This document shows positions 44,015 through 53,278 of a DNA stretch of 64,000 nucleotides, piece after piece (the first letter of the stretch is position 1; each line of letters opens with the position of its first letter). The stretch spans positions 124,001 through 188,000 of the forward strand of contig NZ_VZZZ01000006.1 of the NCBI RefSeq assembly GCF_009193265.1, in the 5' to 3' direction. Below the pieces are notes generated by a model. That model saw only the letters and a list, made by a program, of their open reading frames with translations. It ran no database searches and was not told the DNA's origin. The position numbers were made by a program, and so were the translations under genes. Origin of the DNA: Marinobacter changyiensis. Lineage in GTDB: Bacteria > Pseudomonadota > Gammaproteobacteria > Pseudomonadales > Oleiphilaceae.

Positions 44015-45115
44015 CTAACGGGAAACAATCTCCCAGACCCGACCGTCATTCTGCCCGGGCGCGCTGTGTTTTAACTCTTCGGCCACTGCCAGCCCGATGC
44101 GCTCCGACCAGTAGAATTCCGAGCCATATTCTTCACGCCAGCTCCAGATCCGCCGGCTGTATTGTTGCAGTGGGTATTCATAACTGAAACCCATGGCGCC
44201 ATGGCACTGGTGCGCCAGTCGCGATACCGTACCCGCCGCCTCCGACGCCACCACCTTGGCAGTGGCTACGGAGAGCAAAGAGTCGGCACTACCACTGAAT
44301 GGCCGGGGGTGCTCCGACAACTCCCGCACCGCCTGCTCAACCGCTGCATTTGCCAGCGCGCTTTCACCGGCACTATCCGCGACCTTGTGCTGAATGGCCT
44401 GGAACTTGCCCAGTGCGCGGCCGAACTGCTGTCGCTCTTTCACGTAAGCAACGGTCAGTTCGTTCATTTTTTCCATCGCACCGGCAATCTGGCAGGCTCG
44501 CACCAGGGCGCAGAACTGCATCAGCCCGTGCTCGCTCATGCCATCCACCACGGGCGATAGCTCCAGCGGCGACGCCTTGTTCAGTTGAATTCGCGCCCTG
44601 GATTCCCCGGCCAGGCTTTCGCGGTGTTCTATCTCTAGGGTATCGGGGACAAACGTTGCAATACGGATGATCCCCTGATCGGAAACCGGCACCACCAGGC
44701 GCGCAACCCCTGGGTACACGGGTGCGTTCTCGACCAGACCGGTGATCTTGCCGTCAGCTAATGTTGGCAAGGGGCCACCATCAAACACCAGCACCGTCCA
44801 GGACGCTTCCATCTCAAGGCCGCTTTCCGCCAGCACCCGGTTAGCTACCATAGTCTCTGCCAAGGGTGCCGCCAGGGCAAAGCCTGCCGCCTTGCGTATC
44901 AGGTTAAAACCCAGCGCCAGGGATCCGCCTACGCCTCCGGCAGCCTCCGGAACCCACGCCAGCGGCAGTCCCGCCTCGAAAATGGCGTTCAGGAGCCTGG
45001 TCGGCTCTGTGCCGTTTTCCGTCGCGTTAACTACGTCCGCACCACAATGATCAGCAAAAAGCCGTTGTGCGGTATCCAGAATCAGTTGATCCGTCTGCTC
45101 CATTTCAAACCCCAT
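44015..45115 (-). CDS. Acyl-CoA dehydrogenase, short subunit of a probable heteromer
   Basis: A 366-aa acyl-CoA dehydrogenase-like protein. The N-terminal domain is shortened and the middle beta domain lacks the usual TEPxxGSD motif; the C-terminal domain is recognisable from QFGRALGKFQAIQHKVAD and HQCHGAMGFSYEYPLQQY. The standard catalytic segment is replaced by RREYGSE-like sequence (WREEYGSEFYW). Adjacent pairs of a degenerate and a fuller dehydrogenase form alpha2-beta2 enzymes in steroid catabolism, and this gene starts 6 bases after such a partner. Taken alone it is probably inactive. Confidence 0.85.
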   Translation of the reverse strand: MGFEMEQTDQLILDTAQRLFADHCGADVVNATENGTEPTRLLNAIFEAGLPLAWVPEAAGGVGGSLALGFNLIRKAAGFALAAPLAETMVANRVLAESGLEMEASWTVLVFDGGPLPTLADGKITGLVENAPVYPGVARLVVPVSDQGIIRIATFVPDTLEIEHRESLAGESRARIQLNKASPLELSPVVDGMSEHGLMQFCALVRACQIAGAMEKMNELTVAYVKERQQFGRALGKFQAIQHKVADSAGESALANAAVEQAVRELSEHPRPFSGSADSLLSVATAKVVASEAAGTVSRLAHQCHGAMGFSYEYPLQQYSRRIWSWREEYGSEFYWSERIGLAVAEELKHSAPGQNDGRVWEIVSR

Positions 45116-45121
45116 GATTGA

Positions 45122-46285
45122 TTAGCGCAGCCCCATGCCCCGGGCAATAATGCCTTTGAGCACCTCATTGGTTCCCCCGCGCAGGGTAAACGAGGGTTGC
45201 CGCAACAGGCTGTCGGCGAGCAGGTAATGGAGATCATCACCAAAGCTCTGCTTGAGCTGAATGGGCCAGAATTCACGCAGGCGCTCGATGATATCCTGCT
45301 CGAACCGGGTACCGAGGTCCTTTACCAGCGAGGCTTCCACTTCCGGATACTGCCCCTGCTCCAGCAGCGCCGCTACGCCCAGAGACATCGCCCGCAAAGC
45401 CCGGATACGGGCCAGCATGCCGCCCATCACGGTCGCCTGATGTCCGTTCATGGTGGCCGCTGCTTGCAGGAACGCCTTCTCCAGCACCACAAAAGTACTC
45501 AGCAGCCGTTCCGGGCCAGCACGCTCCAGAGCCAGCTCACTGGTAATCTGCGTCCAGCCTTCCCCCACCGAACCCAGGACCGCATTTTCCGGCACGAAAA
45601 CCTGTTCAAAGTGGCTTTCGTTAAAATGCTCGACCCCACTCATATCACGAATACCCCGCACGCTGACCCCCGGCGAATCCAGCGGTACCAGAAACTGGGT
45701 CAGACCTTCATGACGTTTTTTGTCATCCCGCTCACTGGTTCGGGCCAGCACGGTCATGTACTGGCAGATCTGGGCGCCGGATGACCACAATTTAGTGCCG
45801 GTAATTTCCCAGCCGCCCTCCACCGGATACGCCCTGGTCCGCACGGAAGCCAGGTCCGAACCGGATTCCGGCTCGCTCAGTCCCAGTGCCACAAAGCATT
45901 CCCCGGCGGCAATGCGAGGCAACAGTGTGCGCTTCATTTCTTCCGTTCCGGTGGCCAGGATCAAAGGGCCGCTCTGGCGGTCGGCAATCCAGTGGGCGTG
46001 AACCGGTGCCCCGGCTACCAGCAATTCTTCCGTGATCACGTAGCGGTGCAACGCGCTCAGTTCACGGCCGCCATACTCTTTGGGCCAGGTAACCCCAAGC
46101 CAGCCACGCTGGCCCAGTTTGCGACTGAATTCCGGATCAATGCCGGAGCACCAGCAGTCGGTCACAGGCCGGAAGCCGCCATTACGGATCTCTTCCTGCA
46201 GAAATGCCCGGACTTCTTTACGCAAGCGGTCAACGCTGTCGTCGATAACCGGCGCGGGGAAGTTGAAACGGATGGTTTCCGACAT
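45122..46285 (-). CDS. Acyl-CoA dehydrogenase, main subunit of a probable heteromer
   Basis: A 387-aa acyl-CoA dehydrogenase with LGLSEPESGSDLAS near residue 133 and KLWSSGAQICQY near 164 (FAD/substrate). The C-terminus reads FTLRGGTNEVLKGIIAR, so the usual Tyr-Glu-Gly-Thr glutamate is Gly; a glutamate in ELALERAG about residue 245 may be the base. The RGGTNEVLKGIIARGMGLR ending is typical of alpha subunits in two-gene dehydrogenases. ATG overlaps the ligase stop (TAATG), and the short subunit follows after 6 bases, so the two are made together. Confidence 0.9.
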   Translation of the reverse strand: MSETIRFNFPAPVIDDSVDRLRKEVRAFLQEEIRNGGFRPVTDCWCSGIDPEFSRKLGQRGWLGVTWPKEYGGRELSALHRYVITEELLVAGAPVHAHWIADRQSGPLILATGTEEMKRTLLPRIAAGECFVALGLSEPESGSDLASVRTRAYPVEGGWEITGTKLWSSGAQICQYMTVLARTSERDDKKRHEGLTQFLVPLDSPGVSVRGIRDMSGVEHFNESHFEQVFVPENAVLGSVGEGWTQITSELALERAGPERLLSTFVVLEKAFLQAAATMNGHQATVMGGMLARIRALRAMSLGVAALLEQGQYPEVEASLVKDLGTRFEQDIIERLREFWPIQLKQSFGDDLHYLLADSLLRQPSFTLRGGTNEVLKGIIARGMGLR

Positions 46286-47868
46286 TATTTATTCTCCCCG
46301 ACAATCATTTTTCTGAGTTCTGTTTTGAGGATTTTATTGACCGTGGACACCGGTAACGGCTGATCCATAAAAGTGACCGCAGACGGACATTTATAATGGG
46401 CAATCCGCTCCCGGCAATAATCAATAATGTCCTGTTCTGTCACGCAGGCGTCCTCAGCGACCCTGATAACAGCGTGTACCGCCTCGCCCCATTTTTCATG
46501 GGGTACACCGATCACGGCGCATTCTTTTATTTCCGGATGCCGTGACAGAATGTTTTCGATCTCGATGGGATAAACGTTCTCACCGCCGCTGACAATCATG
46601 TCCTTCATGCGGCCAACCAGAAACAGATAACCGTCGTCATCCAGGAACCCGCTGTCACCCGTGTAGTACCAGCCATCCTCCAACACCGCCCGGGTTAACT
46701 CCGGAGCGCGCCAGTAACCTTTCATGATATTGGCACCGCGTACGGCGATCTCCCCGACCTCACCGTTACCCAGACGCTTTCGGTCTGGCCCGACCACCCG
46801 GATATTGACGTGTGGGGCGGCGCGACCGGCGGAAACCAGCCGTGCCCGCCGCTCCGGTGCCAGGGAATGGTCGTCCGTGTTCAGCACTGACACCACCGGG
46901 GACGCTTCCGTCATGCCATAGGACTGGCCAAAGCCGGTGCCCGGCAATACCCGTAATGCCCGCTCCATCAAGGCGACAGGCATCGGCGCCCCGCCGTAGG
47001 TGATAAGGCGCAGACTGGACAGGTCAAAGTCCGCAAAGCGGCGATGATCCAGGATCATCTGCAGCATGGTGGGCACGATCTGGGTGGTATTGATACGGTA
47101 CCTGTGCACCAGTTCCATCACCGAGACCACATCAAACCGGGACAGGATCACCGTGTGGATGCCCATCAGCGTCGCGGTGTAAACCCGGGAACCTGCAGCG
47201 GTATGAAACATCGGGCCAGCCAGCAAATGCGTCTCGCCTTCCTGCAGCTGATACAAGGATATGCCGCCCATGGCGTTGGCGAACTGATTGATATGGGAGA
47301 GCATCACGCCCTTGGACCGGCCGGTAGTGCCGCCTGTATAGAACAGAATCAGGGTATCGTCATTGCCACCGGGAATTGCCTCAGGCACTGCTTGTTTTTG
47401 CAGCAGACGGTCATAGGATGCCATGCCGTCGGGTACTTCACCCGAGCCGGCATAGATCAGTGTTTCCAGCCACGGACAAGCCTGCTGGATCGCACGAGCC
47501 TGCTCGAGGTGATGTTCATCCACCACCAGAATTCGTGGTTCCGAATCCTCAATGCACTCCACCATCTCCCCCAGGGACAGCCGGAAGTTTACCGGCACAA
47601 TGATGGCACCCAGCCAGGGCACCGAGAAAAACAGCTCAAATCCCCAGTGGGTGTTATAGCCCAGGTAGGCTACGCGGTCCCCATGGCTGACTCCCTGCTG
47701 CTCCAGAGCTCCCGCCATGGCCTTGCAACGGGTAAAGGTCTCACGCCAGCAGTAGGTTTTTCCATGCCAGGAAACCGAGGGTTTTTCAGGCCAGCTATCC
47801 GCCGCCTTTCCCAGCCAGGCCATGGCGGATATTTCCGGGGTTTCTACCCTGGTACCTGCTACTGACAT
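46285..47868 (-). CDS. Acyl-CoA synthetase (AMP-forming)
   Basis: A 527-aa adenylate-forming ligase. P-loop FYTGGTTGRSKGV near residue 175, YGMTEASP near 315, the hinge YTGDSGFLDDDGYLFLVGRMKDM near 400 cut by the usual conserved Asp, and the C-terminal catalytic lysine in STVNKILK. It would activate an unknown acid for the branched-chain cluster. The stop overlaps the following dehydrogenase start by one base. It is one of two ligases within six genes, which suggests either two entry substrates or re-activation of an intermediate freed by the neighbouring thioesterase. Confidence 0.92.
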   Translation of the reverse strand: MSVAGTRVETPEISAMAWLGKAADSWPEKPSVSWHGKTYCWRETFTRCKAMAGALEQQGVSHGDRVAYLGYNTHWGFELFFSVPWLGAIIVPVNFRLSLGEMVECIEDSEPRILVVDEHHLEQARAIQQACPWLETLIYAGSGEVPDGMASYDRLLQKQAVPEAIPGGNDDTLILFYTGGTTGRSKGVMLSHINQFANAMGGISLYQLQEGETHLLAGPMFHTAAGSRVYTATLMGIHTVILSRFDVVSVMELVHRYRINTTQIVPTMLQMILDHRRFADFDLSSLRLITYGGAPMPVALMERALRVLPGTGFGQSYGMTEASPVVSVLNTDDHSLAPERRARLVSAGRAAPHVNIRVVGPDRKRLGNGEVGEIAVRGANIMKGYWRAPELTRAVLEDGWYYTGDSGFLDDDGYLFLVGRMKDMIVSGGENVYPIEIENILSRHPEIKECAVIGVPHEKWGEAVHAVIRVAEDACVTEQDIIDYCRERIAHYKCPSAVTFMDQPLPVSTVNKILKTELRKMIVGENK

Positions 47869-47977
47869 TTATACCCTCTCTCTTTAGTTTTGTTCATCAG
47901 AGGACTGCTTTATTAGAGCTCACGACATGGCATTGGGGAGTAACAGTGAAATAACAGGGGCCTGCACGGAGGTAGAC

Positions 47978-48424
47978 TCATACTGACGGAACTCCCTCTT
48001 CATTCTCGCCACCCAATACATACCGGAAGGTGCCGGCTCCAGTGGCGATGAGCTGATCGTCCCGGGTGATGCGCGCCTCCACAAAGAACATTTTGCGGCC
48101 GCGGCTGATGAGATGGGCTTCAACCCGAATCAGCCCGTCCCGGGCCGGATTCATAAAGTGAGTATTCATAGAGACCGTAATACACTTACGGACATTGCCC
48201 GGCACCGGACACCAGGTGCCACAGAGGCCGCTGGCAGAATCCAGCAGCGACATGAAGACACCGCCATGGACGAACCCGTTGCGATTCAGGTGTTGCTTGC
48301 CCAGGGGTACCGTCAGCACACAAAAATCTTTTCGCCATTCGGTGACGGTAAATCCCAGCGCGTCCCGAAAACCCGCCATGTTCTCGGATTCGGTCTTGAA
48401 ATTGCTGTTCTCAGAGTCAGACAT
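47978..48424 (-). CDS. PaaI-type acyl-CoA thioesterase
   Basis: Single hotdog-fold protein of 148 aa. The segment NRNGFVHGGVFMSLLDSASGL contains the PaaI/Hotdog-thioesterase helix with its conserved His-Gly-Gly and catalytic Asp. It probably frees CoA from dead-end or inhibitory thioesters in the pathway. The gene begins directly after the preceding ligase stop (TGAATG). A 109-base gap separates it from the next gene. Confidence 0.9.
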   Translation of the reverse strand: MSDSENSNFKTESENMAGFRDALGFTVTEWRKDFCVLTVPLGKQHLNRNGFVHGGVFMSLLDSASGLCGTWCPVPGNVRKCITVSMNTHFMNPARDGLIRVEAHLISRGRKMFFVEARITRDDQLIATGAGTFRYVLGGENEEGVPSV

Positions 48425-49978
48425 TCAGATTTTCCGACCGGCCTGCTGCCAGTATTTGTCCCGCAGTTTGCGCTTGAAGATTTTGCCCGAATCCTCTCTG
48501 GGAAGGTTTATGCCGATCTCTATTTTCCTGGGAACCTTGAACCCGGCGAGATGTTCACGCAGATAACTTTTTATATGGTCGGTATCCAGATCAATGTTCT
48601 CCTGTGCTTCCACCACCGCCATCAACGATTCCCCGAATTCCTCATCGGGAATGCCAAAAATGACGCAATCCTTGATGCCCGGGTAGTTGTGCAGGACCGC
48701 TTCTATCTCGGCGGGATATATATTCACGCCACCGGAGATCACCATGTCCTTTATCCGGTCGGCTATGTAGAGAAAGCCGTCCTCGTCCAGGTAACCCATG
48801 TCTCCGGAGGTAATGTAGCCATCCTTTTCCATGGCGGCACGGGCCTCCGGTTTGCGGTTGTAGGTAAAGTCCATCAACGGAAACCGCGAATAGATCTCAC
48901 CGATTTGCCCGGCTGGCAGGGTATTGCCGTGCTCGTCCAGGATCCGGATATCAGCCTCCGGTACCGTCTTACCGACACTGCCGGGCTTGGCCAGGGCCTG
49001 CTGAGAATTACAGGCACTGACCGCACTGGATTCCGTGGAGCCATAGAACTCGTGGATCACCGGACCGAACCATTCAATCATCCTGCGTTTGACATCCGCG
49101 GGGCATGGCGCCGCTGCGTGGATAATAAATTCCAGACTCGAGGGATCGAATTTATTGCGGACATCGTCTGGCAGCTTCAGCAGCCGGATAAACATGATCG
49201 GCACCATAATGGCCGCCGTCAGCCGGTATTCCTCGATTAACGCGAGAAACTCCCCGGAATCAAACTTCGGAATAATCAACAGCAAGTCACTGATTTTTGA
49301 AGCCTGCATGGCATAGCCATTGGGCGCACTGTGATAGAGCGGCCCCGGTACTGTACAGCGGGCGCCCGGACCACAGCCGTATACCCGGGTACGGAAGTCC
49401 CGCAGGGTGGCGGCGCCTTCGGCATTCAGCGGAATCCTGCGAACGCCTTTCGGATGTCCGGTGGTGCCAGAGGTATACAGCATGGAGGATGGGCCCTGAA
49501 CCGGTGGGCTCTGCAATGGCTGCTCCGCGTCCAGCAATCGCTGCCAGTCAGCTTCCCCTTCCGGCACGGCGCACTGGTCAGCCGGCAGGCCAAAAGGCCT
49601 GCGAATGTCTTCGTGGGTTTCCACCAGCAGACAACTGACACTGGCCGGAATGGCGTCCTTCACATTCCGGTACAGGTCCGCATGAATAACCAGAACCCTC
49701 GCCCCGGAATCGTTCAATATGTAGGTCAGCTCTTCTCCGGCCAGGTGCCAGTTGATGGGCACCGCATAAGCCCCGACGTAATTGGCAGCGTGGTTGGCGA
49801 TCAGGAAGTGGATATCGTTACGCATGAAGATACCCACGCACTCCCCCTCGCCTACTCCCATTTTACTGAACACGCTGGCAGCACATTTTACATCGTGCTG
49901 AAACTCTTCATGGCTGAGATGCCGGGAGCCGCAAACAATGCCTTTAAACATCGTCTTGTCGATTGTTGTAGTTGTCAC
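48425..49978 (-). CDS. Acyl-CoA synthetase (AMP-forming), FadD13-like
   Basis: A 517-aa adenylate-forming ligase. P-loop LYTSGTTGHPKGV near residue 168, YGSTESS near 315, SGDMGYLDEDGFLYIADRIKDM split by the hinge near 400 and catalytic lysine in DSGKIFKRK at the C-terminus. GTG 49978 was chosen as start because of a GAGAGG site about 6 bases upstream; the TTG at 50020 would overlap the crotonase gene. Relatives act on bulky substrates such as sterol or long-chain acids, but specificity cannot be read here. Confidence 0.91.
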   Translation of the reverse strand: MTTTTIDKTMFKGIVCGSRHLSHEEFQHDVKCAASVFSKMGVGEGECVGIFMRNDIHFLIANHAANYVGAYAVPINWHLAGEELTYILNDSGARVLVIHADLYRNVKDAIPASVSCLLVETHEDIRRPFGLPADQCAVPEGEADWQRLLDAEQPLQSPPVQGPSSMLYTSGTTGHPKGVRRIPLNAEGAATLRDFRTRVYGCGPGARCTVPGPLYHSAPNGYAMQASKISDLLLIIPKFDSGEFLALIEEYRLTAAIMVPIMFIRLLKLPDDVRNKFDPSSLEFIIHAAAPCPADVKRRMIEWFGPVIHEFYGSTESSAVSACNSQQALAKPGSVGKTVPEADIRILDEHGNTLPAGQIGEIYSRFPLMDFTYNRKPEARAAMEKDGYITSGDMGYLDEDGFLYIADRIKDMVISGGVNIYPAEIEAVLHNYPGIKDCVIFGIPDEEFGESLMAVVEAQENIDLDTDHIKSYLREHLAGFKVPRKIEIGINLPREDSGKIFKRKLRDKYWQQAGRKI

Positions 49979-50016
49979 TGCAACCTCTCTTTTAAACCAG
50001 ACGGGGCCGGCCGGGA

Positions 50017-50811
50017 TCAATGCCCTTTGAAAACCGGATGGCGTTTCTCGTTAAACGCGACGACACCTTCGATCCAGTCCTCGGACATGGCCGTTTCACC
50101 AAAGGTTTCGGCCTCTGCCTGCAGTTGTTCTTCCAGGGAATTATCGGAAGCGGCCAGAATCAGCTTCTTGATGTTGCCATAGGCACGGGTGGGCCCACTC
50201 GCCAGCCGGTCTGCCAGTTCCTTGGTTCGGGCTGCCAGTTCCTCAGTAGGTACCACGCGGTTGATCAGGCCCATGCCCAGCGCTTCCGTTGCACTGAAGC
50301 GATCCCCCAGAAGGGCAATTTCCATGGCTCTCTTGGTGCCCACCAGGCGCGGCAAATAATAGGTAGCGCCCCCATCCGGACTACTGGCAATTCTGGAATA
50401 GGCCAGAGTAAAGAACGCATCTTCCGAAGCCACCACCATGTCACAACACAGCGCAAGACTGACCCCGGCACCCGCTGCCGCACCACGAACACTGGCAATC
50501 ACCGGTTTGTTCAACCGCCGCATGGCTAACATGATGGTATTGAGACCGTGAATACGATTGATAAAGGTGAGCCGCCGCTCTTCCGGTGGCAGTTTGGTGA
50601 ACGCCATGAAGGACTTGACGTCGCCACCGGCCAGAAAGTGCTCACCCGCACCCCGCAAAACAATGCAGCGAATATTGTCGTTAAGCTCTGCTTCCTGCAA
50701 GCGGTCCCGGATCTCGGTACGCATTTCGAGCGACAGCGCATTGCGGGCTTCCGGGCGGTTCATGGTCAGGTAGGCAACCTGGCCATCAATCTCATAGTTC
50801 AAGTCACTCAT
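50017..50811 (-). CDS. Enoyl-CoA hydratase/isomerase, PaaG-like
   Basis: Crotonase-family protein of 264 aa. Oxyanion segments FLAGGDVKSF near residue 60 and RGAAAGAGVSLAL near 110 are present. The hydratase glutamates are replaced by Ser118 and Tyr138, while Asp146 in SSPDGG sits where PaaG and related isomerases have a catalytic aspartate. It is therefore more likely a delta3-delta2 or ring isomerase than a hydratase. It is followed by the ligase gene after 38 bases and preceded by the racemase gene at 36 bases. Confidence 0.88.
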   Translation of the reverse strand: MSDLNYEIDGQVAYLTMNRPEARNALSLEMRTEIRDRLQEAELNDNIRCIVLRGAGEHFLAGGDVKSFMAFTKLPPEERRLTFINRIHGLNTIMLAMRRLNKPVIASVRGAAAGAGVSLALCCDMVVASEDAFFTLAYSRIASSPDGGATYYLPRLVGTKRAMEIALLGDRFSATEALGMGLINRVVPTEELAARTKELADRLASGPTRAYGNIKKLILAASDNSLEEQLQAEAETFGETAMSEDWIEGVVAFNEKRHPVFKGH

Positions 50812-50847
50812 AGTGTCTGATCCTGTCGGATAAATAGCGGATTGTGG

Positions 50848-51978
50848 TTAGCCACAGACTTTTGCGGAACGCATGACTTCCAGCTGCTCAGGTTTAAAAC
50901 CCAGCTCACCCAGTACCTCTGCGGTATCCGCTCCATACTGACGGGCGGCGAAACGGATGCCGGGCGCAGTGCGACTGAAGCGGGGTGCTGGTGCCGGTTG
51001 CTGCATGCCGCCCACGTCGATATAGGTCTGTCGGGCCTGGTTATGGGGATGAGACTGAGCTTCTTTGATATCCAGCACCGGTGCAAAGCAGATATCGGTG
51101 CCTTCCATCAGGTCACACCATTGGGCCCGGGTTTTCTGGCGGAACACCTGCTCCAGGGATTTTTTCAGCTCCGGCCACCGGCTGCGGTCCTGCTGCTCGC
51201 CGAACTCCTCCCGGGAGAGGCCCGCCACCTCCATCAACTGGGTATAAAACTGGGGCTCTATCGAGCCGATGGATATGTATTTACCGTCGCCGGTTTCGTA
51301 GGTGTCATAGAAGTGAGAACCGGTATCCAGTCGATTGGTGCCACGCTCCAGGGAGTTCAGGCCCATTTCATAGGCCGAATGGAACATCGACATGAGCACA
51401 GCGGAACCGTCAGTCATAGCGGCATCAATAACCTGACCCTTTCCGGATTTTGCGGTTTCCAGCAGGGCTGAAACAATGCCCAAAGCCAGGAACATACCGC
51501 CACCCCCGAAATCACCCACCAGATTCAGGGGCGGCACCGGCTTTTCGCCCGCGCGCCCAATAGCGCTAAGAACACCGGTCAGGGAAATGTAATTGATATC
51601 ATGGCCAGCCACTTTGGCCAGCGGGCCGTATTGGCCCCAGCCGGTCATGCGCCCGTACACCAGCCGCGGGTTGCGCTGCATGCACGGCTCCGGACCGACA
51701 CCGAGCTTTTCAGTCACCCCCGGACGGAAACCTTCAAACAGAACGTCGGCGGTTTCCACCAGTTTAAGCAGCGCTTCGACACCCTGCTCACTTTTCAGAT
51801 TCAGGGCTATGGAGCGCTTGCCCCGGCGGCTGCAATCCAATTCCGGCTTTGGCGCCTGCGCTCCGACCCGCTCGACACTGATCACCTCTGCGCCGAGGTC
51901 CGCCAATACCATGCCGCAGAATGGCCCCGGGCCAATCCCGGCCAGTTCAATAATCCGAATACCTTTCAACGGTCCCAT
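50848..51978 (-). CDS. amacr: Alpha-methylacyl-CoA racemase
   Basis: CaiB-family protein of 376 aa that fits alpha-methylacyl-CoA racemase, which interconverts (2R)- and (2S)-methyl-branched acyl-CoAs so that they can enter beta-oxidation. The catalytic pair is at His126 (AKVAGHDINYI) and Asp156 (NLVGDFGGG), the same numbers as in the mycobacterial racemase. The GWGQYGP motif lies near 113. ATG 51978 has AGGAG 7 bases upstream. It lies beside a second CaiB-family gene and hydratase-2/SDR genes; the context supports catabolism of a methyl-branched acid. Confidence 0.9.
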   Translation of the reverse strand: MGPLKGIRIIELAGIGPGPFCGMVLADLGAEVISVERVGAQAPKPELDCSRRGKRSIALNLKSEQGVEALLKLVETADVLFEGFRPGVTEKLGVGPEPCMQRNPRLVYGRMTGWGQYGPLAKVAGHDINYISLTGVLSAIGRAGEKPVPPLNLVGDFGGGGMFLALGIVSALLETAKSGKGQVIDAAMTDGSAVLMSMFHSAYEMGLNSLERGTNRLDTGSHFYDTYETGDGKYISIGSIEPQFYTQLMEVAGLSREEFGEQQDRSRWPELKKSLEQVFRQKTRAQWCDLMEGTDICFAPVLDIKEAQSHPHNQARQTYIDVGGMQQPAPAPRFSRTAPGIRFAARQYGADTAEVLGELGFKPEQLEVMRSAKVCG

Positions 51979-52049
51979 CTTGCTCTCCTGTGGCCGAGGC
52001 ATGATTACTCAGCGCTCTTGTCTTTGTTGTTCAGGCGTCCTTCGGGGCG

Positions 52050-53276
52050 CTACTGATTGCTGCTGGCCACAATCTTGTCGTCAAACAGTTTGCCGATCTC
52101 ACCGCTGGACAGCCCGAGGGTCTGGGCCAGAATTTCTTCGGTGTGCTCGCCCAGCTTCGGTGCCCGCAGAACCGGTTCCCGGTCCATGCCGGTAAACCGA
52201 AGGGGATGATCCGGCATCAGGTACTCACCGATCCCGGGCTGGTCTACCATCTGGAACAGGGGGTTGTCGGTGGAGCAGTCGATATCGGAATTGACCGTTT
52301 CACGGATCGTCTGGTACTTACCCCAACAAACTCCGGCATTATCAAGCTCAGTGCTGACCTGGCTGTAAGGGCGCTGAATGAACCAGGGCTGGAGGATGGC
52401 GGTGATTTCCGCACGGCCCTTATAGCGGTCACCCTCTTTGCGGAAGTCCAGGTCCATGCGCTGCTGCAACTCGTGGATCTGGGTTTCGGTGCCGGTCACC
52501 GCAACAATAGCCTGCCACTGATTCGGGCTGACCCCGACGACCATGACCCGTTCGCCATCGCTGCACCCGAAGTCGTGACCATAGGTACCAAAGATATCGT
52601 TGCCAATGGCCTCACGATCAGCGTCGTTGACCATGGCCTCGGCGATGTAACCCAGATTTCCCAGGGTGGCGAGGGCCACATCGGCCAGGGCAATTTTTAC
52701 CAACTGGCCCTTACCGGTACGGGAACGATGACGCTCTGCAGCGAGTAACCCCAGGGCAATCTGCTGGCCGGTGATGACATCCCAGGCCGGCATGGGATTG
52801 TTCAGGGGCGGAATCTTTCCGGCCTTGCCGACCCCGGTAATCGATGGAAAGCCGACCTTGCAGTTGACGGTGTAGTCCAGGGCACTTTTGCCGTGGCGGT
52901 CACCGGTGAGGTTCATATAGATCAGGTCTTCCCGGAGTTCTTTCAGGCGCTCATAGGACAGCCAGCCCTTGGCCGGGAAGTTGGTGAGGAACATGCCGCA
53001 ATCGTCCCCCGGAAGGGTAATCAGCCGGGAAAGAATTTCCTGGCCTTCCGCACGACGGATGTCCACCGCAATGGATCGCTTGCCCTTGTTCAGGCTGTGC
53101 CAGTAGAGACTCTGGTTGTCACTGTTCACCGGCCATCGGCGGTAGTCGATGCCACCGCCGATGGGGTCGAAACGGATCACATCGGCCCCCAGTTGCGCCA
53201 GGGTCATGCCGCCCGAGGGCGCCGCCACAAAGGCACTGCCCTCAACGACTCTTAGTCCGGAAAGAATGTTCTGCAT
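52050..53276 (-). CDS. CoA-transferase resembling mesaconyl-CoA C1-C4 CoA transferase
   Basis: A 408-aa CaiB-family protein. SAFVAAPSGGMTLAQLGADVIRF near residue 15 (read in two parts) and SLNKGKRSIAVDI near 61 are typical of the branch that includes Mct of the 3-hydroxypropionate bicycle, an enzyme that moves CoA within mesaconyl-CoA. The candidate catalytic residue is Asp166 in AWDVITG. Whether it moves CoA inside one molecule or between two is not visible. It starts 3 bases after the hydratase-2 gene's stop and may act on a dicarboxylic or keto-acid intermediate of the pathway. Confidence 0.85.
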   Translation of the reverse strand: MQNILSGLRVVEGSAFVAAPSGGMTLAQLGADVIRFDPIGGGIDYRRWPVNSDNQSLYWHSLNKGKRSIAVDIRRAEGQEILSRLITLPGDDCGMFLTNFPAKGWLSYERLKELREDLIYMNLTGDRHGKSALDYTVNCKVGFPSITGVGKAGKIPPLNNPMPAWDVITGQQIALGLLAAERHRSRTGKGQLVKIALADVALATLGNLGYIAEAMVNDADREAIGNDIFGTYGHDFGCSDGERVMVVGVSPNQWQAIVAVTGTETQIHELQQRMDLDFRKEGDRYKGRAEITAILQPWFIQRPYSQVSTELDNAGVCWGKYQTIRETVNSDIDCSTDNPLFQMVDQPGIGEYLMPDHPLRFTGMDREPVLRAPKLGEHTEEILAQTLGLSSGEIGKLFDDKIVASSNQ

Positions 53277-53278
53277 GT

